From Palsa-883 sp963847615 (GTDB lineage: Bacteria; Pseudomonadota; Alphaproteobacteria; Acetobacterales; Acetobacteraceae): DNA of 64,000 nt. The position numbers were made by a program, and so were the translations under genes. The stretch is taken from contig CAWKAN010000016.1 of the NCBI GenBank assembly GCA_963847615.1, positions 62,001-126,000 on the forward strand, written 5' to 3'. Below the pieces are notes generated by a model, which saw only the letters and a program-made list of their open reading frames with translations, had not been told where the DNA came from and made no database searches. This document shows, piece by piece, positions 9,085 through 19,865 of the stretch (position 1 is the first letter of the stretch; the number at the start of each line of letters is the position of its first letter).

Positions 9085-10722
9085 GTGGCTAATCTCATAC
9101 CGCTTTCTCCGACGCCCGAACTGATCTTCGGGCTCGTCGCTCCAATCGGCGTTGACCTCGACCTTGTTACACAAACTCTTGCTGATTTATTAAGGCGGGT
9201 GGGGTATAATTCCTACACAATTCGTCTGACCAAGGAAATGCTTGAAATCACGACCGGAATGACCATTCGAAATGAGCCATTCGTTCAATCGTATCTTGAT
9301 CGGATTTCCTATGCGAATGAGGTCCGCCGTCTTCTCGGAGACGAGGCATTGGCAACGCTGGCGATCAGCGCGATCCGCAACATTCGACAAAGGGATCGTG
9401 TAGCGCCGGAAGGCTCATCCGGCAGTGACCTGGGGCTAGCGTTAGCCGGAGAAAAGGACGAAGAGGCCCCACTTGCTGCAACCGCCTATATAATCCGCCA
9501 ACTTAAGCGACCAGAGGAAGTTGCTCTCTTGCGAGATGTCTATGGGCGTCAATTCATTCTGCTCTCAACTTACGCCCCCCAAGAATTACGAATCGCACGA
9601 ATTGCTGATCACCAGAGAGAGTCAACCCAAGGCTTGGTCCATGAGGATGAATGTCGGAATCAGGCGTTCGCGCTTGTAAGCCAAGACTCGCGTGAGGAGC
9701 GCGATCTGCATGGTCAAAACGTTCGGGACGTCTTTCCGCTTGGAGACGTCTTTATTGATGCAGGCACACGGGAGAAATGTAACGCTGCCCTGGGTCGCTT
9801 TGTTGACCTGCTTTTTGGTAGCAATGAGATAACGCCAACTCACGATGAGTATGGCATGTACTTGGCCAAGTCGGCTTCACTTCGATCGTCCGACGTATCC
9901 CGCCAGGTTGGGGCGGCAATTTTTGGCGAGTTGGGCGAGGTGATAACACTTGGATGCAATGAGGTGCCGAAAGCCAATGGTGGAACATACTGGGCTGGCG
10001 ATACCGATGACGGTCGCGACATGGCGATGGGGTATGATTCGAATGAGCGGAGCAAACGAGAGATTTTAGTCGATATTTTGCATCGCCTCAGGGCGGGAGG
10101 GCACCTTTCCTCGGACCTAAGTGCAATGACCAGCGCGAAGGATGTCACGGAGTATTTGATGAAAGATACGTCGGATCTTTCTGTGTCAGATTCCAGGGTC
10201 ATGGACCTGTTGGAATTTGGGCGCGCCATACATGCAGAAATGTCGGCGATTTGTGACGCTGCACGGAAGGGAGTCTCAGTAAAGGCGGCCACGCTCTATT
10301 GCACGACGTTCCCGTGCCATATCTGTGCCAAGCACATCGTCGCAGCGGGGATTTCCACGGTGGTCTACATAGAACCGTACCCGAAAAGCTATGCGACGGA
10401 TTTGCATCGCGACTCGATAACTGTAAGCTCGGAGAAGGGAAAAGTGCAATTTCGACCGTTTCTGGGTGTATCACCATTCCGCTACAGGGATTTGTTTGAG
10501 AAGGGCAAGAGGAAATATTCTGGTGGCCACGCTCAACGATGGAACGAAGACACAAAGCGCCCAATGATAGATGTGTTCTACCCATCGTACTTTATGGCCG
10601 AGACACTTGCAGTCGGTTACCTCAAACAGCGCGTTGATCATATTACCGAAAGTAACGTTCAGGCGGAAAGACCCCCGACCGGACCGGTGGGGGAAACCAA
10701 TACCAATGGCGCAAGTTCCTGA
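9085..10722 (+). CDS. avcD: Anti-phage deoxycytidine nucleotide deaminase (AvcD/dCTP-deaminase type, P-loop plus deaminase)
   Basis: Two-domain cytidine-deaminase-fold enzyme of the type that depletes dC nucleotides on phage infection. The N-terminal part starts with LIFGLVAPIGVDLDLV, a degenerate P-loop of the kinase-like domain, then AAYIIRQLKRPEEVALLRDV. The C-terminal deaminase has SASLRSSDVSRQVGAAI, the zinc and proton-shuttle motif HAEMSA (about residue 383) and PCHICAKHI (about residue 410, PCxxC), so the active site is intact. GTG 9085 gives 545 aa, close to the ~530 aa of known AvcD. The frame is open back to 8905, and ATG 9001 is another choice. Base composition is clearly poorer in GC than the neighbours, a sign of transfer. 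No integrase or partner gene is adjacent. Confidence 0.85.
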   Translation: MANLIPLSPTPELIFGLVAPIGVDLDLVTQTLADLLRRVGYNSYTIRLTKEMLEITTGMTIRNEPFVQSYLDRISYANEVRRLLGDEALATLAISAIRNIRQRDRVAPEGSSGSDLGLALAGEKDEEAPLAATAYIIRQLKRPEEVALLRDVYGRQFILLSTYAPQELRIARIADHQRESTQGLVHEDECRNQAFALVSQDSREERDLHGQNVRDVFPLGDVFIDAGTREKCNAALGRFVDLLFGSNEITPTHDEYGMYLAKSASLRSSDVSRQVGAAIFGELGEVITLGCNEVPKANGGTYWAGDTDDGRDMAMGYDSNERSKREILVDILHRLRAGGHLSSDLSAMTSAKDVTEYLMKDTSDLSVSDSRVMDLLEFGRAIHAEMSAICDAARKGVSVKAATLYCTTFPCHICAKHIVAAGISTVVYIEPYPKSYATDLHRDSITVSSEKGKVQFRPFLGVSPFRYRDLFEKGKRKYSGGHAQRWNEDTKRPMIDVFYPSYFMAETLAVGYLKQRVDHITESNVQAERPPTGPVGETNTNGASS

Positions 10723-10830
10723 CCGATCAGCCGCAGTCGGGTCGTTGGCATCGTGTTCAGGGTTGGTGGGGCCGCCGCGCCCCGAAGCAAGATTCAAGAC
10801 CAACGGCCCGACTGCGGCTGATCGGTCAGG
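10718..10830. repeat. Palindromic repeat overlapping the avcD stop
   Basis: Two 31-base arms (10718-10748 and 10800-10830) that are inverted complements with one mismatch, starting CCTGACCGATCAGCCG. The left arm contains the TGA stop of the avcD-like gene, so the transcript could fold into a large 3' hairpin. Parts of it recur at 63108-63200, so it belongs to a dispersed family. Confidence 0.75.
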
Positions 10831-10869
10831 AATCGGGGCCGCTGGCATGAGAACACTACAACTCACGTT

Positions 10870-10928
10870 GGCCCTGGCGGTGCGCGCCAGGACGACGCGC
10901 AGCGAGGCGAACGCCCCGGTGCGGTAGC
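10870..10928 (+). repeat. Direct repeat copy B: remnant of a prfB 3' end
   Basis: About 86% identical to 8492-8550. In the equivalent frame it still reads TRSEANAPVR then a stop, against TRSEASAQAR in prfB. It is not attached to any gene and marks the distal border of the inserted segment. Confidence 0.75.
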
Positions 10929-11017
10929 AGGTGCCAGGCGCAAATGCTTGGCCATCAGCCGGGCGCCCGGCCCGGTCCGTCCCAGGGTATGATCTCGACG
11001 GAAGCCGCCGCAGGCCC

Positions 11018-11356
11018 TTATGCCGCCGCCTTGTGCGGGATGCCCCTGTCGCTCAGCAGCGTCTCCAGTTCGCCCGACTGGAACATCTCGGTGATGATGT
11101 CACAGCCGCCGACGAACTCGCCCTTCACATAGAGCTGTGGGATCGTCGGCCAGTTGGAGAATTGCTTGACGCCCTCGCGCAGCTCCGGCTCCTCCAGCAC
11201 GTTGGCGGTCTGAAACGGCACGCCGAGATGGGTCAGGATCTGCACCACGCGGGCGGAGAAGCCGCATTGCGGGAACATCGCGGTGCCCTTCATGTAGAGC
11301 ATCACCGGGTTCGCGGTGACGTCGCCCTGGATGCGCTCGAACGTCGGGTTGGTCAT
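11018..11356 (-). CDS. grxD: Monothiol glutaredoxin, Grx4 family
   Basis: A 112-aa cytosolic glutaredoxin that carries or delivers [2Fe-2S] clusters, often with BolA proteins. The active-site motif is CGFS in MFPQCGFSARVVQIL, and the glutathione-site motifs WPTIPQLYVKGEFVGGCDI follow. Length is typical. It lies 100 bases downstream of a bolA-like gene on the same strand, the conserved Grx-BolA pairing. Confidence 0.96.
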   Translation of the reverse strand: MTNPTFERIQGDVTANPVMLYMKGTAMFPQCGFSARVVQILTHLGVPFQTANVLEEPELREGVKQFSNWPTIPQLYVKGEFVGGCDIITEMFQSGELETLLSDRGIPHKAAA

Positions 11357-11456
11357 GGGTCAGGAGCTCCTGCGGAATGGGGCCGGGGGCCGAGGAAGGG
11401 CTGGGTCAAGCCGGGCCACGAGGTTGTGGGGGGATGGGTCGGGGACGGCGGCGCGA

Positions 11457-11690
11457 TCATTCGGGGACGGAGGTCTGCAAGGCCAGAGCGTGCAACTCGC
11501 CGCCCATCCGGCCGCGCAGCGCGGCGTAGACGATCTGGTGCTGCTTGACGCGGGGGATGCCGCGGAACTGCTCGGACACCACGGAGGCAGCGTAGTGGTC
11601 GCCGTCCCCCACCAGGTCCTCGACCGTGACACGCGCGTCCGGCAGCGCGGCTTTGATCAGTGCCTCGATCTCATTCGCCGCCATCGCCAT
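11457..11690 (-). CDS. BolA-family protein (IbaG/YrbA-like)
   Basis: A 77-aa protein with the BolA fold: MAANEIEALIKAALPDARV, then DGDHYAASVVSEQFRG and RVKQHQIVYAALRGRMGGE, including the conserved His and RV-H-Q signature. BolA proteins bind a 2Fe-2S cluster jointly with monothiol glutaredoxins, and a grxD gene lies directly downstream. The start lies 14 bases after the purL stop, so it is probably cotranscribed with the purine genes. Confidence 0.92.
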   Translation of the reverse strand: MAMAANEIEALIKAALPDARVTVEDLVGDGDHYAASVVSEQFRGIPRVKQHQIVYAALRGRMGGELHALALQTSVPE

Positions 11691-11704
11691 GGTGTGGGCC
11701 CCCC

Positions 11705-13890
<2,186 letters not shown>

Positions 13891-13894
<4 letters not shown>

Positions 13895-14571
13895 GCGGCG
13901 AGGGCGTCGAACAGCGGTTTGCCGTCGGTGCCGCCGGTCAGCGGATCGACCAGGTTCTCCAGATGCGGCATCAGGCCGAGCACGCGCAGGTCCGGGCTGT
14001 AGATCCCGGCAATGTTGCGGGCGCTGCCGTTCAGGTTGGCCGCCGGCGTGATCTCGCCCACCTCGGTGGCGTAGCGGAAGGCCACCAGGCCCTCCCCCTC
14101 AAGCCGGTCGAGCGTGGCGTCGTCGGCGAAGTAGTTGCCATCGCCGTGCGCCAGCACCGCGCGCGCCACCTGGCCGCGCTGGTAGTGGCTGGTGAAGGCG
14201 GTGTCGGCGCGCTCGACGCGCAGGTGGCATTCCATCCCCAGGAAGCGCAGCGAGGCGTTGCGCAGCAGCGCGCCGGGCAGCAGGCCGGCCTCGACGATGA
14301 TCTGGAAGCCGTTGCAGGCTCCCAGCAGGTAGCCGCCGCGGGCCACGTGGCGGCGAACCGCGTCCATCACCGGCGACTGCGCCGCCATCGCGCCGCAGCG
14401 AAGATAGTCGCCGTAGGAGAAGCCGCCCGGGATTACCACCAGGTCCAGCCCGTCGAGGTCGGTCTCGGTGTGCCAGACCATGCGCGGCGCCTGGCCGGAC
14501 GAGCGCTCCAGCGCGATCGCCATGTCGCGCTCGCGGTTGATGCCGGGGAAGACGATGATGCCGGCCTTCAT
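13891..14571 (-). CDS. purQ: Phosphoribosylformylglycinamidine synthase subunit I (glutaminase)
   Basis: Class I glutamine amidotransferase subunit supplying ammonia to PurL. The 226-aa product begins MKAGIIVFPGINRERDMA. It has the oxyanion and nucleophile motifs VIPGGFSYGDYLRCG and LGACNGFQIIVEAGLLPG, with the catalytic Cys in GACNG, and a late LMPHLEN with the catalytic His. The start ATG 14571 overlaps the stop of the upstream small gene by 4 bases. A longer open frame to 14781 has no family match. Confidence 0.97.
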
Positions 14572-14909
14572 GGTTTCTTCGGCGCCCCGGGGCCGCACGG
14601 GAAGAACCGCACGACGCTCTGGCCGATCGCCTCGGCGGCCGGCCCGTCCTCGTGCGTGTCGAGATAGGCGGTCACCACCTCGGCGAGCAGCTCGGGGTCC
14701 AGGTTGGCGGGCGGACAGACCCCGGTCGGCAGCTTCGGGGCGAATTGCAGGTCGTAGATGCCGCTGACATAGCCCAGGCACTGGGCGTGCTTCGTGGTGT
14801 CAGTGGCATGGCAGAGGGCGGCCAGGGCTTTCGCGCTGAGCGGCGTCCAGTCGGCGTGCGCCGGGACGACGGCCAGCAGCAACAGGGGAAGGGCAAACAG
14901 GCTACGCAT
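14568..14909 (-). CDS. Small secreted protein with Rap1a/Tai-like domain
   Basis: A 113-aa protein with an N-terminal signal peptide (MRSLFALPLLLLAVVPAHA, cleavage about residue 19). The mature part keeps the Rap1a/Tai pattern: a Cys in AALCHA, CLGYVSGIYDLQF, then GVCPPANLDPELLAEVVTAY and a terminal PCGPG. The founding members neutralise type VI effectors, but most homologues are of unknown role, so immunity should not be assumed. It is embedded between purS and purQ with 8- and 4-base overlaps, so it must be cotranscribed with them. Start ATG 14909 was chosen for the clean signal peptide. Confidence 0.75.
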   Translation of the reverse strand: MRSLFALPLLLLAVVPAHADWTPLSAKALAALCHATDTTKHAQCLGYVSGIYDLQFAPKLPTGVCPPANLDPELLAEVVTAYLDTHEDGPAAEAIGQSVVRFFPCGPGAPKKP

Positions 14910-15144
14910 CGACCGATACCCGAAAGCTTTCAATGACGGTGTTGCACAGCAGGCGGCGGGCCATCTCCTCGGCCTGGGTACGGGCGCGGGCGGGATCGGT
15001 CTCGGCCAGCTCCAGCTCGAACACCTTGCCGGCGCGGACCTCGCCGACCGCGGCGTAGCCGAGATTGTTCAGGGCATGGCCGATCGCCTTGCCCTGCGGG
15101 TCGAGCACCCCCTGCTTGAGCATGACGGTGACCGTGGCCTTCAC
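14902..15144 (-). CDS. purS: Phosphoribosylformylglycinamidine synthase subunit PurS
   Basis: Small (80 aa) structural subunit that bridges PurL and PurQ. The sequence shows VMLKQGVLDPQGKAIGHAL and VGEVRAGKVFELEL, the family signature. The GTG start at 15144 overlaps the purC stop (GTGA). The start fits the family N-terminus KATVTVMLK. Confidence 0.95.
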   Translation of the reverse strand: MKATVTVMLKQGVLDPQGKAIGHALNNLGYAAVGEVRAGKVFELELAETDPARARTQAEEMARRLLCNTVIESFRVSVDA

Positions 15145-15906
15145 TGCATCATCTCCGGTCCCTTCATGTCGCGCATGCCCGCCTCGGGCAGGATGCCGAG
15201 GCGCTTGGCAACCTCCTGGTAGGCCTCCTCGACCTTGCCGAGATCGCGACGGAACCGGTCCTTGTCCATCTTCTCGTTGGTCTTGCTGTCCCATAGCCGG
15301 CAGTTGTCCGGGCTGATCTCGTCGGCCAGGACGATGCGCATCTCCTCGTTCTCCCACAGCCGGCCGAATTCCAGCTTGAAGTCCACCAGGGTGATGCCGA
15401 CGCCGAGAAACAGGCCGGTCAGGAAGTCGTTGATGCGCAGCGTCAGAGCGACGATGTCGTCGAGATCCTGGGTGTTGGCCCAGCCGAAGCACGTGATGTG
15501 CTCCTCCGACACCATCGGGTCCTGCAGCGCGTCGTTCTTGTAGTAGTACTCGATGATCGAGCGCGGCAGCCTGGTGCCCTCCGGGATGCCCAGACGCTCC
15601 GACAGGCTGCCGGCGGCGACGTTGCGGACCACCACCTCCAGCGGAATGATCTCGACCTCGCGAATCAGCTGCTCGCGCATGTTCAGCCGGCGGACGAAAT
15701 GCGTCGGCACGCCGATCTCGGCCAGCCGCAGCATCAGGGTACTCGCTGATCCGGTTGTTCAGCACGCCCTTGCCGGTGATCGTGCCCTTCTTCTTGGCGT
15801 TGAACGCAGTGGCGTCGTCCTTGAAATACTGAACGAGCGTACCAGGCTCCGGCCCCTCGAACAGTATCTTGGCCTTGCCCTCATAGAGCTGCCGGCGGCG
15901 TGCCAT
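15141..15906 (-). CDS. purC: SAICAR synthetase, frameshifted as given
   Basis: Condenses CAIR with aspartate in purine synthesis. The N-terminus MARRRQLYEGKAKILFEGPE and the segment KKGTITGKGVLNNRISEY are in one frame; from LMLRLAEIGVPTHFVRRLN onward the protein continues in another. The break is a run of three G at 15737-15739 (CCC on the coding strand). Two instead of three would restore EYLMLRLAEIG. The rest is intact (FGWANTQDLDDI, DEISPDNCRLWD). It heads the purC-S-(Rap1a-like)-Q-L operon, where inactivation would cause purine auxotrophy, so a sequencing insertion is the likelier cause. Confidence 0.92.
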
Positions 15907-16153
15907 CAGACCATCCTTTTTCTGTCCCCATCGGGTGACCAACCCGATATAGCAGCGACCCAAGCCCGGCGCGAGGCCATCGGCGCGCAGGGCCGTCGGG
16001 CGAAGCAAGCAAGGCCAGGGGCTCCGCCCCCGGACCCCGGCAGGGGGCGCTGCCCCCTACCCCTCACCACACTCCCAGTCATGGAGTCCAGAGGCCGCTG
16101 CCGGCGCCTGCCCCCGGGCACTTGTCCCGGGGGGTGGGGGTCCAGGGGGCAAA

Positions 16154-17554
16154 GCCCCATACGCATCAGGATAAGGCCGAGACCGGGTAAATTATCTGCC
16201 TTCGTCGTTGTCGGCTGGGATCGGCGAGGAGTTTGTGCCAACGGGCGTCAGCGGCCAGCACGGTGTGCAGGTTGCCCGGCCCGTGTATGGCGATGCGCAA
16301 CGCTTCGACGGTAATCTTACAGAGCCGCCACAAGGATGGTGCGCGCCCGTGGTCAGCAAGGTCCTGAGGGGAAAGATTCCAGGAGTTCCTGGTTCATGTC
16401 GTCGCTCAGCAAGGCCATGATCAGGTGAGCATACAGCCAACTCAGGCTGCCGCGCTCGGTGCGGGTCGGTAATCGGTCGATATGGATCAAGGATTTCAGC
16501 CGCTTAAACGCCAACTCGATTTGCCATCTCAACCGATAGACGGCGCAGATCTCGCTCGCCGGGATCTCGGCCGGCAACGAGGTGACCAGCACCATGAAGC
16601 CGGCCGCGACCAGGCTGCGCGGGTCGAGCCTCTGCTGATCGCGGCTGGCCCTGCGTTTCAGCTTCTGGCGGTTGGCCTCGGCCTTGTCGGCGGGCAGCGC
16701 CAGGGCGATCAGGCGCAGCGCCAGCGGCGCGGTTTGCTGCGCGGAATCGCCCACCAGCTGCACCGCCCACTCGTGCGCCCGGGTTTCCCCCGGCAGCCCG
16801 GCGAGCGTCTCGATCAGGTTGAACGGTCCCCCCTTGGCATCGCGCAGCACCAGCGCATGCCAGCCAACCCGCACGATGAAGTCGCGGCTTTGCGGGCCAA
16901 ACGCATCGAGGCACGCGCGCAGTTCGCGCGCTCTGGCATAGCCGCGATCGGCGATCGCCACCTCGCCGGGCGTCGGCGCACAGCGCAGCAGCAATTCCGC
17001 GCCTCGCCCGTCGCTGACCTCCAGATGATGGAAACCGCCACGGCCAAGATCGTAGACCGCATGGACCCGCCAGTCGGTCCCTTTGCTGCCCGGACGGCTG
17101 ACCGTGCTGCCATCGATCAGGTGCAGGCAACGCCCCGCCCACAGCACCGGTGGGCCGGTCCTGGCCGCCAGCAAACGTTGCGTCATGGCGCTGAGGAAGG
17201 CCACCGATCGGTGCAGCCGCTCGTTCAGCGACTGCCCGGTCAACTCGGCCAGGCCGATCTGATGCGCCCAACTGGCGGTCTCTTGCAGGCTTTTGCCGCC
17301 CGGGCCGTGCGCCAGGCATAGCAGGGCCAGCGTCTCGCCATCGCCGATGCCGTCGCCGCGGCGGCGCTTGATGGCACCCGTCGCGCGGGCCAGGGCGTCA
17401 ACGTCCAGATCGGCGGGAAGACGGGCCGCAATCGCTGGCCAGCCGCCCTCGGTGGGGGATGCTTGCGTGTGCATCTCCGCCATGAATCGTACTACAACGC
17501 GTCGTACGAAGGATTTTCTTCTCCCGCAGGAGATTATCCTGATGCGTATGGGGC
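16154..17554 (-). mobile_element. IS4-family-like insertion sequence, about 1.4 kb
   Basis: It encodes one DDE transposase. The ends CATACGCATCAGGATAA (left, ending 16174) and the exact complement (right, starting 17534) form a perfect inverted repeat that runs into flanking GCCCC/GGGGC, 21 bases in all. The exact tip is uncertain because the surrounding host module is itself palindromic. The transposase frame is intact, so the copy may be active. Confidence 0.8.
16353..17483 (-). CDS. IS4-family transposase
   Basis: A 376-aa DDE transposase. The first Asp is in LHLIDGSTVSRPG, the second in VAIADRGYARARELRA, and the catalytic Glu sits in the YREK-like motif YRLRWQIELAFKRLKSLIH, diagnostic for IS4. 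The start ATG 17483 (MAEMHTQASP) is preferred to the open frame reaching 17633, because the earlier residues read through the repeat module and IS end. The C-terminus MALLSDDMNQELLESFPS looks complete. Confidence 0.92.
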   Translation of the reverse strand: MAEMHTQASPTEGGWPAIAARLPADLDVDALARATGAIKRRRGDGIGDGETLALLCLAHGPGGKSLQETASWAHQIGLAELTGQSLNERLHRSVAFLSAMTQRLLAARTGPPVLWAGRCLHLIDGSTVSRPGSKGTDWRVHAVYDLGRGGFHHLEVSDGRGAELLLRCAPTPGEVAIADRGYARARELRACLDAFGPQSRDFIVRVGWHALVLRDAKGGPFNLIETLAGLPGETRAHEWAVQLVGDSAQQTAPLALRLIALALPADKAEANRQKLKRRASRDQQRLDPRSLVAAGFMVLVTSLPAEIPASEICAVYRLRWQIELAFKRLKSLIHIDRLPTRTERGSLSWLYAHLIMALLSDDMNQELLESFPSGPC

Positions 17555-17625
17555 AACGCCCCCCTGGCGGGGTTCGGGGCGGAGCCCCGACCTTGCTTGC
17601 TTCGCCCGACGGCCGTGTGTGCCGA

Positions 17626-18552
17626 TCAGCCACGGTGCGGGCCGGCCAGGCGGCGCAGGCCGGCCCATTGCTGGGCGAGGTAGGTTCCGGTGGCCATTGT
17701 TTCGCCGGCGTTGGGGTCGCCGGTGGGGGCGTATTCGTCGCTGAAGTCGGCGGTGCCGAACGCCATGTCCCACCAGGGCAGCACGGCGCCGTAGTTGCAG
17801 CTTCGTCGTCCGGCGGCGCGAATCGCGTGATGCAGCCGGTGGAAGCGCGGCGAAACGATCAGCCGGTCGCCCAGCCAGCCGAACGACAGCCGGACATTGG
17901 CGTGCGACAGGCTCTCGATGAAGCGCAGCACCAGGACCAGCAGCGGGAACTGCATGGGTGGGATGCCGATCAGCAGGCCGATGGCCATGAACCAGAGGAA
18001 GGCGATCAGGTCGTCCAGGATATGGTTCCGGTCGTCCGACCAGAAGGTCATTTGCCGCTGGGCGTGGTGCAGCGAATGCAGCGCGTACCACCAGCGGACC
18101 ATGTGCGACAGCCGGTGCCGCCAGTAGTCGGCGCAGTCGAGGATCGCGGCGTAGAGGACGAACGTCAGGATTTGGTGGCCGAGCAGGAAGGGGAACAGGC
18201 CCTCGAGCGTCGGCGGGACCCAGCCCTGGTCGGTCATCCAGCCGTTCAGCGCGACCTGCGCCTGGTAGAAGGCGACGAAGGTGACCAGCGGCAGCACGCC
18301 CACGCGCGAGATGATCGTGTACAGCACGTCCACGCCGATTGCGCGCCGGTCGGCCCAATGTTCCAGCGGGCGCCAGCGCTCCAGCGGCAGGCAGACCGCA
18401 TAGGTGACGGCGACCTGGACGGCGCCGTAGATCGCGAACAGGACCCAGCCGTAGGACAGGTCCTCCCAGCGCATCCAGCCGAGCTGGTAGAGCAGCGGGA
18501 TGATTGCGTGCTGTTCGAGCCAGCCGGCGGTCAGGTCGAAGGGGTCAGGCAT
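17626..18552 (-). CDS. Sterol desaturase / fatty acid hydroxylase family membrane protein
   Basis: A 308-aa integral membrane di-iron hydroxylase with several hydrophobic segments. The His clusters HRLSH, HSLHHAQR, HANV and HRLHH are present in the expected order. The substrate (sterol, hopanoid side chain, carotenoid or fatty acid) cannot be told from sequence. The stop codon lies 11 bases from the edge of the repeat module carrying the IS, so that element sits directly in its 3' flank. The gene stands alone; the next gene on the strand is 158 bases upstream. Confidence 0.88.
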   Translation of the reverse strand: MPDPFDLTAGWLEQHAIIPLLYQLGWMRWEDLSYGWVLFAIYGAVQVAVTYAVCLPLERWRPLEHWADRRAIGVDVLYTIISRVGVLPLVTFVAFYQAQVALNGWMTDQGWVPPTLEGLFPFLLGHQILTFVLYAAILDCADYWRHRLSHMVRWWYALHSLHHAQRQMTFWSDDRNHILDDLIAFLWFMAIGLLIGIPPMQFPLLVLVLRFIESLSHANVRLSFGWLGDRLIVSPRFHRLHHAIRAAGRRSCNYGAVLPWWDMAFGTADFSDEYAPTGDPNAGETMATGTYLAQQWAGLRRLAGPHRG

Positions 18553-18710
18553 GGACTCCGGCTCCGGCGGCCGCGCCGTTTGGGTGTTGGCTCATCTGGT
18601 GCGTTCGGGACGCGCCGCAAGCGGTTGATGCATCTTGTTCCGTTCGGATCGGTCGGGAAAGCCCGGTGGTCGAGGGTTGGCGCCACAAGCCGGACTTGCC
18701 GGACCGCCGC

Positions 18711-19655
18711 TCAGGGGGCGGCGGCGTTGAGGAAGATGCCATGCGGCTGCACGCCGACCTCGATGGTCTGCAGATGCCCGCTCGCCGGGTCGAGCACCGC
18801 CACCTTCTCGGCGAAGCGGAGGGTGATCCAGATCTTGCCGTCCGGGGCGAAGGCCAGATCGTCCGGTCCGCCCGGCACATGATAGGTATGCAGCGCCGCC
18901 AGCGTGGCGGCGTCGAGCACGGTGATCGTTCCGGCGGCGCGGTTGTTGACGTAGATCAGCTTGCCGTCCGGCGAAGCAAAGAGCTGGTGCGCGCCATTGC
19001 CGGTATGGATGCGGTTGATCACCTTGCCGTCGGCCGGGTCAACCTCGGCCACGTAGTCGGTGCCCATGTCGGCGACCAGCACATGGCCACGATTCCACAC
19101 TACGCCGGCCGGGGTGTTGCCCACCGGGACGTTCCAGATCACCGCGAGCCGGCTTAGGTCGATCGCGGCGAGGCGGTTGGTGCCCTGCAACGAGACGTAG
19201 ACCTTGCTCGAATCCGGGGAGAACGCGAGGTGGCTTGGCATTGACGCCATCGGGAAGCGCTTGGCCAGCTTCATCGTCGCGGCGTCGTAGACATCGACCT
19301 GATTGCGCGCCAGGCCGTTCACCACCAGCCACTTCCCGTTCGGGCTGAACCCGAGCTGGTACGGGTCGGCGATCGGCAGGCGGCGCTGGACCGCGCCCGT
19401 GTTGGGGTCGAGGAGGAAGATCTCGTTGCCGACGGTGTCGCCCACCAGCAGGGATTTGCCGTCGGGGCTGAGCGCGACGTGGTGCGGTTCGCGCAGCACC
19501 GGGATGCGGCGCAGCTCAGCCAGCCTGGTCATGTCGATCAGGCTGACCGAGGCACTGCGCGAATTGACCACGAAGGCGAGGCCGGTGGCGAGGGCTGGCG
19601 AGGCGGCGAACGCGGCCAGAAAACACAGCAGCGACAGGCGGATGGCGAGGCGCAT
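18711..19655 (-). CDS. Secreted YVTN-type beta-propeller protein
   Basis: A 314-aa periplasmic or secreted protein. The signal peptide is MRLAIRLSLLCFLAAFAASPALA, then six to seven repeats of the YVTN/NHL propeller kind, such as LSPDGKSLLVGDT, FSPNGKWLVVNGL, FSPDSSKVYVSLQG, ASPDGKLIYVNNR and FAPDGKIWITLR. Proteins like this are binding scaffolds, some in metabolite oxidation systems, but nothing in the neighbourhood narrows the role. ATG 19655 was chosen for the signal peptide. Confidence 0.85.
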   Translation of the reverse strand: MRLAIRLSLLCFLAAFAASPALATGLAFVVNSRSASVSLIDMTRLAELRRIPVLREPHHVALSPDGKSLLVGDTVGNEIFLLDPNTGAVQRRLPIADPYQLGFSPNGKWLVVNGLARNQVDVYDAATMKLAKRFPMASMPSHLAFSPDSSKVYVSLQGTNRLAAIDLSRLAVIWNVPVGNTPAGVVWNRGHVLVADMGTDYVAEVDPADGKVINRIHTGNGAHQLFASPDGKLIYVNNRAAGTITVLDAATLAALHTYHVPGGPDDLAFAPDGKIWITLRFAEKVAVLDPASGHLQTIEVGVQPHGIFLNAAAP

Positions 19656-19736
19656 CGGCGGGAACCTTGGCGGCGGCGAAGACTGCCTACGCCAGGGCCG
19701 CGCGCCTCGGCAAGCGGGAACGCGGAGCAGGGCTGG

Positions 19737-19766
19737 GCCGTCGGGTGAAGCAAGCAAGGCCAGGGT
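19737..19766 (+). repeat. Solitary end of the GC-rich repeat family
   Basis: GGCCGTCGGGTGAAGCAAGC and the following AAGGCCAGGG repeat the terminus of the module at 15991 with one change. The rest of the module is degraded, with a possible worn partner CCTTCCTTCGGCC near 19830. Confidence 0.6.
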
Positions 19767-19865
19767 CTATGCTCCTGGACGCCACCAACCTGTGCCGTCC
19801 CCCTGATCCCCGCAAAGGGCGAAGCTTGGACCTTCCTTCGGCCACGTGACTGCGCTGGGTGCCGA

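Larger units (their letters stand above)
15991..17614. mobile_element. GC-rich repeat module with inverted ends, split by an IS4-type element
   Basis: The outer ends GGCCGTCGGGCGAAGCAAG (15991) and its inverted complement (ending 17614) match for about 24 bases and continue with near-matching CAGGGGCTCCGCCCC-type sequence. Between them lie G/C blocks such as GTCCAGGGGGCAAAGCCCC that recur at 40769-41063 and 51424-51745. The IS copy sits inside. No clear target duplication was seen at these outer ends. Confidence 0.65.
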
